NCBI GenBank assembly: GCA_903929655.1
Contig: CAIYVS010000646.1
Coordinates: forward strand, 1 to 5,396
Source of the DNA: an uncultured Bacteroidota bacterium
GTDB taxonomy: Bacteria; Bacteroidota; Bacteroidia; Chitinophagales; Chitinophagaceae
Direction of reading: 5' to 3'
Length of the DNA: 5,396 nucleotides
Every line of letters starts with the position of its first letter. Position 1 is the first letter of the stretch. Below are positions 1-5,396 of this stretch, piece by piece. Made by a program: the position numbers and the translations under genes. The notes under the pieces were generated by a model. That model searched no databases. It had not been told where the DNA came from and saw nothing but the letters and a program-made list of their open reading frames with translations.

Positions 1-1079
1 ATAGTTGATATTATTATTTGCAAGTTTGGTGTTTTAATAATTGTTGGGATGTTTGTTGGCATCGTATTAGGATGGTAATTCCCGCTGATGCTTATACCTG
101 TTGTTGTGTTTTTAGTACATTCATAGTCTGCCCCTATCCTTACGCTGGTGTTAGAAAAAGTTTCCTTGGGCTGTGAATGCATGTAATTAGTGCCGGTGAT
201 CTTTCCCGTAGTTGAATCCAAGTAACGATCTGTTTGAGTCCAATCAGCGAATCCTGTAGCCACTACATAATGGGTATTGGTATACAATCTCAGTTTATTC
301 CTGTAATAATTCAACTGAAAGCTACCCCAGTTCCCGGCATATATTCCCTGGCTATAAGTCATTGAAGCCATTCCGTTCCAGCCCTGCTTCCTGCTTTTTT
401 TAGTCCTGATATTAATGATGCCTGAATTGCCTTCTGCATCATATTTCGCGGAAGGTTGGCTTATCAATTCCAGTTGTGCCACTTCATCCTGGCTCATATT
501 CTTCAGGTAATCAGCTAGGTCATCTGCGCTCAAATAGGTAGGCCTGTCATCTATCAGAACAAGCACCCCTCCTTTTCCATGCATAGATATATTGCCTTTG
601 TCGTCTACCTGCACACCGGGCGATTTCTTTAATAGCTCTAAAACATTGCCTGTATTAGTTATAGAATTCTCCACATTCACAACTATTTTCCCCATGCCTA
701 ATTCAATAAAAGGTTTCTTTGCACTTATGCTTACTTCCTTCAGGATGGTACTACTTTTTTGCATCACTATGCCTACCTCTTTGTTGTTATCCATTTTGAT
801 AGTGATATTTTGTTTCAGGTTCTCATATCCCAGGGCTGTAATGGCAAGTACATAATTCCCCGGTTCCATAGTCTTAATAATAAAACTACCATCGTCTTCA
901 ACCAGTTCTGATTTTATCCAGGACGAATCTGTGGCTTTTAATAATGATACTGTTGCGGCTATAACCGATGAACCCAAATTGTCTTTTACTTTTCCTTTAA
1001 TGGTTATCTCCTGGGAGAAGGCATTGTTTACTAAAAAGCACAAAAAAGTAAATGCCTGTAAAAGGATAATTTTTCGCAT
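1..1079 (-). CDS. TonB-receptor-like outer-membrane beta-barrel protein with N-terminal carboxypeptidase-regulatory-like domain (3' end cut by window edge)
   Basis: The reading frame is open from the ATG at 1079-1077 down to base 1 with no stop, giving 359 residues, so the C-terminus lies outside the window. Residues 1-22 look like a Sec signal peptide (MRKIILLQAF start, cleavage likely in NNAFS|QE). Residues about 24-108 match the carboxypeptidase-regulatory-like beta-sandwich common on Bacteroidota receptors (ITIKGKV, then MEPGNYVLAITALGYE). Residues about 112-228 look like a plug domain: LKEVSISAKKP, NVLELLKKSPGVQVD, ISMHGKGGVLVLIDDRP, then QPSAKYDAEGNSGIINIRTKK. From about 233 on there are alternating barrel strands rich in aromatic residues (SFQLNYYRNK, LRLYTNTHY). 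Family members are usually about 750-950 residues, so less than half is seen. The likely role is an outer-membrane transporter or barrel protein of unknown substrate. I see no SusD partner and no clear TonB box. No Shine-Dalgarno precedes the start; the base context is A-rich. Confidence 0.9.
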   Translation of the reverse strand, partial: MRKIILLQAFTFLCFLVNNAFSQEITIKGKVKDNLGSSVIAATVSLLKATDSSWIKSELVEDDGSFIIKTMEPGNYVLAITALGYENLKQNITIKMDNNKEVGIVMQKSSTILKEVSISAKKPFIELGMGKIVVNVENSITNTGNVLELLKKSPGVQVDDKGNISMHGKGGVLVLIDDRPTYLSADDLADYLKNMSQDEVAQLELISQPSAKYDAEGNSGIINIRTKKSRKQGWNGMASMTYSQGIYAGNWGSFQLNYYRNKLRLYTNTHYVVATGFADWTQTDRYLDSTTGKITGTNYMHSQPKETFSNTSVRIGADYECTKNTTTGISISGNYHPNTMPTNIPTIIKTPNLQIIIST

Positions 1080-1193
1080 AGTGGGTTTTTTAAGATGTAG
1101 GACATGAATAAAGATAGACATCAAAAAAGATAGTCGTGTTAGGGCAGTAGGGCTATTTGACAGAATTTTAACTTTTTGCCGTATATGTACAGC

Positions 1194-2156
1194 CTAATAT
1201 GCTCTGTTTATGACATAATTCACCAGTTCTTCCATAGCCTGGCGAGCGGGTGTGTCAGGGTATTTGTGCAAGAGCTCAATGGCTTCAGCCTGGTAAGCTT
1301 TCATTTTTTGGGTAGCATATTCAATACCGCCAGATCGTTTTACGATGTCAATAACCTCATTTACTTTTTGTCTGTCGGTGTTTTGGTTTTTTACTATATA
1401 AATGATCTTGCGGCGGGTTTCTTTGTCGCTGTTATTGAGAGTGTAGATCAAAGGAAGGGTCATTTTCTTCTCTTTGATATCTATGCCGGTAGGTTTGCCT
1501 ATGTTAGCTTCGCCATAATCAAAAAGGTCGTCCTTTATCTGGAAAGCGATGCCTACTTTTTCTCCAAATAGCCTGAAGTATTCTGCAATTTCAGGATCGG
1601 AGGTGGCGGAATAGGCACCGGCAGAGCATGCGGCGGATAGTAATGAAGCAGTTTTGGCACGGATGATCTCGAAATAGATATCTTCTTTTATATCCAGCTT
1701 TCGGGCTTTTTCCATTTGCAGTAATTCGCCTTCACTCATCTCTTTTACGGCGCGGGATGTGATCTGGAGGATGTTATAATCGCCATTTTCTATAGAAAGC
1801 AAGAGGCCTTTTGAAAGCAGGTAATCGCCTACAAGCACCGCTATCTTGTTTTTCCACAATGCATTGATCGAGAAAAAATTTCTCCGCAGATTGGCGTTAT
1901 CTACTACATCATCATGAACGAGGGTTGCTGTATGGAGCAGCTCGATAAGGGATGCTGCGCGATAGGTTGCATCATTTATGCCGGAAGCAATATGTGCTGA
2001 AAGGAAGACGAACATTGGGCGCATTTGCTTGCCTTTTCGCTTTATAATAAAGCGCATGATCCTGTCTAACAAAGGATTACTGCCTTTTACGCTTTCAGCA
2101 AATTTCTTTTCGAACAATGCCAGTTCCTTACCTATTACCTCGTTTACTATTCGCAT
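1194..2156 (-). CDS. Long-chain trans-polyprenyl diphosphate synthase (polyprenyl synthetase family)
   Basis: This 320-residue protein matches the full length of bacterial all-trans polyprenyl diphosphate synthases (IspB/HepT type). The enzyme adds isopentenyl diphosphate units to an allylic primer; in Bacteroidota the product normally becomes the menaquinone side chain. Visible signatures, numbered from the ATG at 2156: KGKQMRP (41-47, diphosphate/IPP binding), first Asp-rich motif DDVVD (82-86) followed by R91-R92, EGELLQ (142-147), KT (168-169), and second Asp-rich motif DDLFD (209-213). The fifth residue before the first Asp-rich motif is Ala77 within HTATLVHDD. A small residue there, where short-chain enzymes carry bulky aromatics, indicates a long product; exact length cannot be read. 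The frame extends upstream to a TTG at 2174, adding only MLIIPT. I prefer the ATG at 2156 because the family starts close before the helix IVNEVIGKELALFEKKF. Neither start has a Shine-Dalgarno. The gene lies 114 bases upstream of the receptor gene on the same strand. Confidence 0.95.
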   Translation of the reverse strand: MRIVNEVIGKELALFEKKFAESVKGSNPLLDRIMRFIIKRKGKQMRPMFVFLSAHIASGINDATYRAASLIELLHTATLVHDDVVDNANLRRNFFSINALWKNKIAVLVGDYLLSKGLLLSIENGDYNILQITSRAVKEMSEGELLQMEKARKLDIKEDIYFEIIRAKTASLLSAACSAGAYSATSDPEIAEYFRLFGEKVGIAFQIKDDLFDYGEANIGKPTGIDIKEKKMTLPLIYTLNNSDKETRRKIIYIVKNQNTDRQKVNEVIDIVKRSGGIEYATQKMKAYQAEAIELLHKYPDTPARQAMEELVNYVINRAY

Positions 2157-2329
2157 CGTGGGTATTATCAACAAAAAACAAAGAAAAGCAAAAGTCCTAA
2201 TAAGCAGTTAATAAGAATGTATTTTCATGAAATATAATTAATAAACATCATTACAGGATTGTTTGAAAACCCGTATTTATAAGACCTGATGGGCATACTA
2301 AGGCCGTAAATTTATCGTTTTATATAAAA

Positions 2330-2364
2330 TTGCCTTAACTTAGCGGCCCTCTATATAATATAAT
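2330..2364 (+). promoter_or_regulatory. Candidate promoter for the OmpA-family gene, directly against the start codon
   Basis: TTGCCT (2330-2335) is followed after 18 bases by TATAAT (2354-2359), which overlaps a second TATAAT (2359-2364). TTG to the TATATAAT box also fits the roughly 19-base spacing of Bacteroidota -33/-7 promoters, although the usual TAnnTTTG element is absent. If used, transcription would begin around 2366-2371, leaving almost no leader before the ATG at 2370. The region is AT-rich, so chance matches are easy. Confidence 0.3.
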
Positions 2365-2369
2365 CTGTT

Positions 2370-4109
2370 ATGGTCAACAAAATATGTCTTTTACTGGTGG
2401 TAATATGCCTTTTGTCAGGCATACAGCAGGCATCAGGGCAGGAGAGTCCTCCACCAGATACCAGCCAGCATAATCCGGCACAATGGTCGTCGCGCGATAT
2501 GACTTACCGGGGCCAGAACTATGATGTGCTTGATACTGCTTTTATCCCCAAAAACAGGATGGCACAGCAGAAGAAATTTATGAACCACCAGTACTTTTTT
2601 CCTGCAAAGCCACGAAGCATGTGGGAAGTGGGCCTGGGTTTCGGGCAGTTCAATGTACTGGGTGATGTGCCTTCATTAAATTTCTGGCAAAAAGGTGGTT
2701 ACGGGATGCACCTGGATGTACGCAAATCACTTGGGTATAGTTTCTCTTTGCGCATGCAGTATGTGTATGGAATAGGTAAGGGACTTGACTGGCAAACTTC
2801 CTACAATTATGCCAACAATCCTGCATGGACCTATGCCGGATATTACCCTGCAGGCAACGCACAAGGTGTAAAGCCTACGGCTATTGTGAATAATTACAGG
2901 ATGGAATCTCACCAACTGAACCTGGACATGATAGTGAATATTAACAACATTAAGTTTCACCGTGCCCGGACAATGATTACCTTCTATGCTTTTGCAGGCA
3001 TCGGGGCATTTGCTTATAATACGAGGGTAAATACGAAAGATGCAAATGGCGATCCGTATAATTTTGTTGCGATTATAGGAAATACACCACAAACCTATGC
3101 AAACCGCAACCAGATACGTAAGGCTTTGCAGGCTGCTATGACCAGCAATTACGATTCGCCTGCTGATAATACACTCGCTACTTCTCCCAGCATTTTTGGC
3201 AATAAAAAGCTTGACTGGTGCCCCAGCCTGGGATTAGGTGCACAATACAAGATCAATAACCGCATCAATATACAGATAGAGGACCGTTTTTCTATACCAA
3301 GCGGTGATGACCTGCTGGATGGTAAACGCTGGGCTGAAAGCTCTACTCCTATTCTTACCCCCAATAGCGACTACCTGAATTATCTTTCTGTTGGCATCAA
3401 TTTCAATTTGGGCAACAAGAAGAAGAATGTAGAACCTCTTTACTGGCTGAACCCGCTGGAATATGCGTATAATGAAATGAATTATCCACGCCATATGATT
3501 CTCCCTGACCCGGTATTACCTGATTCGGACGGGGATGGGGTGGCCGACCAGTTTGATAAATGTCCAGGAACCCCTCCGGGTGTTTCTGTTGATGCGCATG
3601 GTTGCCCGATGGATACTGATGGTGATGGCGTACCTGATTACCGAGACAAGCAATTGATAACACCTACGGAATGCCAGCCGGTGGATGCTGATGGTGTTGG
3701 TCATTGCCCATGCCCTGAGGGTTGTAATCCGGCCCAACAGGCAAGTTGCGGTAATATCAGTTCGGGCATTGTGAACTTCCCGCCTAATTCTGCAAGTATT
3801 GGTGCTGCTATGCAAGCCCAGCTGGCTACACTGGCTGCGCAAATGCAGGCAAACCCAACTTGTAAGGTAGTAATTACAGGCGCAGGTAATGGCAACAAAA
3901 TAGAACAACAACGTTCATGGGACAGGGTGAATGCAATCATCCAATACATGAACGAAAGGAATGGCATCAGCCGTAATCGTTTCATCTTCCAGTATGGCCA
4001 ATCCGGCAATGCTGAAAGGGTTACTTACCGCTCTGCAATGCCTGGTGAAGAAGGCCCCAGCGGACCGCCAGCACCTCCGTTCCCTAACCTGATGCAGAAA
4101 GATAAATAA
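2370..4109 (+). CDS. OmpA-family outer-membrane protein: N-terminal beta-barrel, thrombospondin type 3 repeats, degenerate OmpA-like C-terminal domain
   Basis: This is a complete 579-residue protein. Residues 1-23 form a signal peptide (LLLVVICLLSG core, cleavage likely QQASG|QE). Residues about 82-348 read as an outer-membrane barrel: MWEVGLGFGQFNVLGD, a GYGMHLDVRKSLGYSFSLRMQY strand pair, ITFYAFAGIGAFAYN, then WCPSLGLGAQYKINNRI and a closing YLSVGINFNLG. A long insertion at about 218-282 is probably an extracellular loop. Residues 385-427 hold two thrombospondin type 3 / calcium-binding repeats (DSDGDGVADQFDKCPG and DTDGDGVPDYRD). A Cys/Pro-rich linker (C435, C446, C448, C452, C460) follows. 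Residues about 465-545 resemble an OmpA-like peptidoglycan-associated domain (GIVNFPPNSASI, VNAIIQYMNERNGISRNRF). However, the GHTD segment that should bind diaminopimelate reads GAGN (504-507), while the helix Arg (R519) is kept. A Gly/Pro-rich tail ends the protein. The likely role is an envelope structural or surface protein; true peptidoglycan binding is doubtful. It is a single-gene unit, closed by the terminator at 4131-4167. Confidence 0.9.
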   Translation: MVNKICLLLVVICLLSGIQQASGQESPPPDTSQHNPAQWSSRDMTYRGQNYDVLDTAFIPKNRMAQQKKFMNHQYFFPAKPRSMWEVGLGFGQFNVLGDVPSLNFWQKGGYGMHLDVRKSLGYSFSLRMQYVYGIGKGLDWQTSYNYANNPAWTYAGYYPAGNAQGVKPTAIVNNYRMESHQLNLDMIVNINNIKFHRARTMITFYAFAGIGAFAYNTRVNTKDANGDPYNFVAIIGNTPQTYANRNQIRKALQAAMTSNYDSPADNTLATSPSIFGNKKLDWCPSLGLGAQYKINNRINIQIEDRFSIPSGDDLLDGKRWAESSTPILTPNSDYLNYLSVGINFNLGNKKKNVEPLYWLNPLEYAYNEMNYPRHMILPDPVLPDSDGDGVADQFDKCPGTPPGVSVDAHGCPMDTDGDGVPDYRDKQLITPTECQPVDADGVGHCPCPEGCNPAQQASCGNISSGIVNFPPNSASIGAAMQAQLATLAAQMQANPTCKVVITGAGNGNKIEQQRSWDRVNAIIQYMNERNGISRNRFIFQYGQSGNAERVTYRSAMPGEEGPSGPPAPPFPNLMQKDK

Positions 4110-4130
4110 GGTTTTTCATAGATGATTTTG

Positions 4131-4167
4131 AAGCCCTCTTCTTAAGACGAAGGGGGCTTTTTCTTTT
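4131..4167 (+). terminator. Rho-independent terminator of the OmpA-family gene
   Basis: An 11-base stem (4131-4141 AAGCCCTCTTC with 4149-4159 GAAGGGGGCTT) has one G-U pair and a 7-base loop (TTAAGAC). It runs straight into a T-tract, TTTTTCTTTT (4158-4167). It starts 21 bases after the stop codon at 4107-4109. Read on the minus strand the stem is followed by CAAAATC, without a T-run, so it should stop transcription from the convergent kinase gene only weakly. Confidence 0.88.
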
Positions 4168-4237
4168 GCTACTCTGACTAAAGCGGATTTGACAAAAGTT
4201 TAAAAATGTCTAATCAGCCTGGAATTGTCGATGATTT

Positions 4238-5089
4238 CTACAGCATTTTTTTATAGTATTTCAGGAGGCCTTGTATGGGGCTTGCTTCTATTTTTCCCAA
4301 CTCAAGCTCATACTGGTTGCAGAGGTTGAGGAGCACATCCTGGAAGCCGAAAGCTACTGCACCTGCGAAGTAGAGGGGCATATTCCAGCTTTGGCGGTAT
4401 TTGAGGATATGGTGATGAAAGAAGTCGTTGAGGCAATCTTCTATTATATTCTCTACCATGAAATGCCCCCTGTTATCGACCAGGAGCTGGACGAATGTGG
4501 AGAGGTAGCGGTTGGGGAATGGGTCGGAATAGAGGCGGTTAAGGATCTCGTCTATATTATTCCCATATTTCTGTTCGAATACCATTCGCAGTTCGGTATC
4601 GAAAGTACCATAGGCGTAGTATTGTAAAACCCGCTTGCCGAGGTGATTGCCGGAGCCTTCATCGCCGGCTATGTAGCCGAGGGATGGTTTTTGCTCCTGT
4701 ATCTTTTTGCCATTATAATAGCAGGCGTTGCTGCCTGTGCCCAGGATACATACTATTCCCTTTTTATCGTTGCAGAGGGAACGGGCCGCTGCCATCATAT
4801 CGCTTTGTACTTCAATGTTTTTTACATGAAAATATTTTTGCAATACTTGCTTCAGTTCCTTTTGTTTGCTTTTACTGCCTGCCCCTGCGCCGTAGTAGGA
4901 GACCATAGTGGGATCATATACGGATTTATCCCAGGGCAACTCATTACTAAGGAGTTTGGTTATTTCATCATTGCTTTGCAGGCGGGGGTTGATACCTGAG
5001 GTACGGAAAAATACGGGCTTTTTACCTTTTTTAAGTATGCACCAGTCTGTTTTGGTAGAACCGCTTTCTGCAATGAGAATGGAAGACAT
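4238..5089 (-). CDS. BadF/BadG-family ASKHA sugar kinase, N-acetylglucosamine kinase-like
   Basis: This 283-residue protein has the sugar kinase/actin (ASKHA) fold of the BadF/BadG/BcrA/BcrD ATPase family, in the short Bacteroidota form related to N-acetylglucosamine kinase. Phosphate-1 motif: AESGSTKTDWCIL (7-19). Probable substrate-side stretch: TSGINPRLQ (30-38). Likely catalytic-base region: VQSDMMAAARSL (94-105), with D97. Phosphate-2 motif: CILGTGSNA (114-122). Family signature: GYIAGDEGSGNHLGKRVL (138-155). Adenosine motif: FAGAVAFGFQDVL (241-253). All nucleotide-site motifs are intact, so an active enzyme is expected in the cytoplasm. The likely reaction is ATP-dependent phosphorylation of N-acetylglucosamine or a related amino sugar, feeding cell-wall or chitin sugar salvage. 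The specificity is inferred, and glucosamine or another hexosamine is possible. The ATG at 5089 leaves only six residues before the phosphate-1 motif, as is normal for the family. There is no Shine-Dalgarno. The gene converges on the OmpA-family gene and stands alone. Confidence 0.88.
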   Translation of the reverse strand: MSSILIAESGSTKTDWCILKKGKKPVFFRTSGINPRLQSNDEITKLLSNELPWDKSVYDPTMVSYYGAGAGSKSKQKELKQVLQKYFHVKNIEVQSDMMAAARSLCNDKKGIVCILGTGSNACYYNGKKIQEQKPSLGYIAGDEGSGNHLGKRVLQYYAYGTFDTELRMVFEQKYGNNIDEILNRLYSDPFPNRYLSTFVQLLVDNRGHFMVENIIEDCLNDFFHHHILKYRQSWNMPLYFAGAVAFGFQDVLLNLCNQYELELGKIEASPIQGLLKYYKKML

Positions 5090-5187
5090 GATATAAATGT
5101 AATTAATAAGTGGATAGGTAGGTTGTTAAATCTGAGGAAATTTTTTATTCACGACATTTTGAGTTTTCAGAGATGTACATGAGAGAA

Positions 5188-5313
5188 TTTCCGCTTTCCA
5201 TTTGCCGGAATTTTTTCCGCTTTTTTGTTGTTTTTATTAGCTTAATATTGTTTATTGTATTGATTGTCAATTATTTGAAATCATTTTTCCTACTAAAATA
5301 TTTTTTCCGCTTT
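5188..5313. repeat. Three dispersed copies of TTTCCGCTTT (AAAGCGGAAA on the minus strand)
   Basis: Exact copies of the 10-mer lie at 5188-5197, 5214-5223 and 5304-5313. The last two share a longer 14-base core, TTTTTTCCGCTTTT. A related TTCCGTTTT is at 5336-5344. The second copy is part of a small inverted repeat (CGGAA 5206-5210 / TTCCG 5215-5219, four-T loop). All copies are upstream of the kinase gene. The sequence is T-rich, so some recurrence is expected, but the fixed CCGC core is not explained by base composition alone. Confidence 0.5.
5242..5270 (-). promoter_or_regulatory. Sigma70-like promoter candidate facing the kinase gene
   Basis: On the minus strand TTGACA (5270-5265) is followed after exactly 17 bases by TATTAA (5247-5242). 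The start site would lie about 145-150 bases upstream of the kinase ATG at 5089, giving a long 5' leader. The -35 box is a perfect match to the general bacterial consensus, but Bacteroidota usually use a different -7 element (TAnnTTTG), and the surroundings are very A-rich. It also overlaps the stop codon of the possible partial gene ending at 5267. Confidence 0.25.
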
Positions 5314-5395
5314 TCTTCCTGTTAGGGGCATTTGGCTTCCGTTTTGGACTGTTTGGGTATCTTTTTTGGAGCTTTGGTTTCCTGTTTTTACTAGG
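5267..5395 (-). CDS. Possible C-terminal tail of a gene entering from the right edge (Lys/Arg/Asn/Pro-rich)
   Basis: A minus-strand frame is open from the right edge to TGA at 5269-5267, giving 42 residues that begin PSKNRKPKLQKRYPN and end NILVGKMISNN. A basic, low-complexity tail of this kind is common at the ends of RNA-binding or ribosome-associated proteins, but nothing identifies the family. A second minus frame is also open from the edge and stops at 5293 (LVKTGNQSSKKDTQ start), so the frame is not certain. The stretch may also be purely intergenic A-rich DNA. I do not assign a function. Confidence 0.3.
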   Translation of the reverse strand, partial: PSKNRKPKLQKRYPNSPKRKPNAPNRKKSGKNILVGKMISNN

Positions 5396-5396
5396 G

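Noticed and set aside
592..855. Plus-strand 87-residue frame inside the receptor gene region
   Set aside because: It lies fully within the minus-strand receptor frame, covering its carboxypeptidase-regulatory-like and plug domains. It has no start signal or recognisable product.
1080..1193. Possible Bacteroidota promoter for the receptor gene (TATCTTTA at 1116-1109 or TATCTTTT at 1132-1125, minus strand)
   Set aside because: Both only partly match TAnnTTTG, and neither has a TTG at the right distance upstream. No hairpin terminator for the prenyl synthase was found here either.
1176..1571. Plus-strand 131-residue frame opposite the prenyl synthase
   Set aside because: It is again in codon register with the minus-strand gene, whose catalytic motifs are unambiguous. 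The frame is a composition shadow.
2650..4009. Several minus-strand frames of 70-131 residues opposite the OmpA-family gene
   Set aside because: They are antisense frames with Cys/His/Arg-rich implausible products, and they overlap one another and the well-supported plus-strand protein.
4271..4999. Two long plus-strand frames (4271-4627 and 4643-4999) opposite the kinase gene
   Set aside because: They are exactly codon-in-register antisense to the kinase and stay open only because that gene rarely uses TTA, CTA or TCA codons. Their products show no family features, while the minus strand has intact kinase motifs.
5204..5226. Small hairpin CGGAA-TTTT-TTCCG followed by a T-run, as a plus-strand terminator
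   Set aside because: The stem is only five bases, and no plus-strand gene ends upstream. On the minus strand it lacks a T-tract.
1..5396. CRISPR array, tRNA/rRNA, insertion sequence, phage or toxin-antitoxin module
   Set aside because: Read through on both strands, there are no regularly spaced repeats, cloverleaf sequences, transposase motifs or terminal inverted repeats. All large frames are explained by envelope or metabolic genes.

Overview
The window reads as chromosomal DNA of a Bacteroidota bacterium, most likely of the Chitinophagales/Sphingobacteriales side. The evidence is a carboxypeptidase-regulatory-like domain fused to an outer-membrane beta-barrel receptor, a Bacteroidota-style long-chain polyprenyl synthase, a barrel/thrombospondin-3/OmpA-like surface protein, a short BadF-type sugar kinase, and no Shine-Dalgarno sequences before the starts. 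The placement rests on recognising protein families, not on a search.

Layout from left to right: (1) 1-1079, minus strand: N-terminal 359 residues of a TonB-receptor-like outer-membrane beta-barrel protein, cut by the left edge. (2) 1080-1193: a 114-base spacer with no clear signal. (3) 1194-2156, minus strand: a complete long-chain trans-polyprenyl diphosphate synthase, with its start placed at an ATG rather than the upstream TTG. (4) 2157-2369: an AT-rich divergent intergenic region with a possible promoter directly against the next gene. (5) 2370-4109, plus strand: a secreted OmpA-family outer-membrane protein with a beta-barrel, two calcium-binding-type TSP3 repeats, a Cys-rich linker and a degenerate OmpA-like domain. 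(6) 4131-4167: a strong intrinsic terminator for that gene. (7) 4238-5089, minus strand: an N-acetylglucosamine-kinase-like ASKHA protein. (8) 5090-5396: a T-rich (A-rich on the minus strand) region with three copies of an AAAGCGGAAA motif, a sigma70-like promoter candidate facing the kinase, and possibly the basic C-terminal tail of a gene entering from the right edge.

The genes do not form an obvious dedicated pathway. Three of the four fit a loose cell-envelope theme: two outer-membrane proteins, and a kinase that may salvage amino sugars. The prenyl synthase most likely makes the menaquinone side chain. I see no convincing new system, no mobile element, no CRISPR array and no RNA gene. 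The most distinctive object is the 2370-4109 protein. Its OmpA-like domain appears to lack the Asp that normally binds peptidoglycan, and it carries an odd Cys/Pro-rich linker and a Gly/Pro tail.
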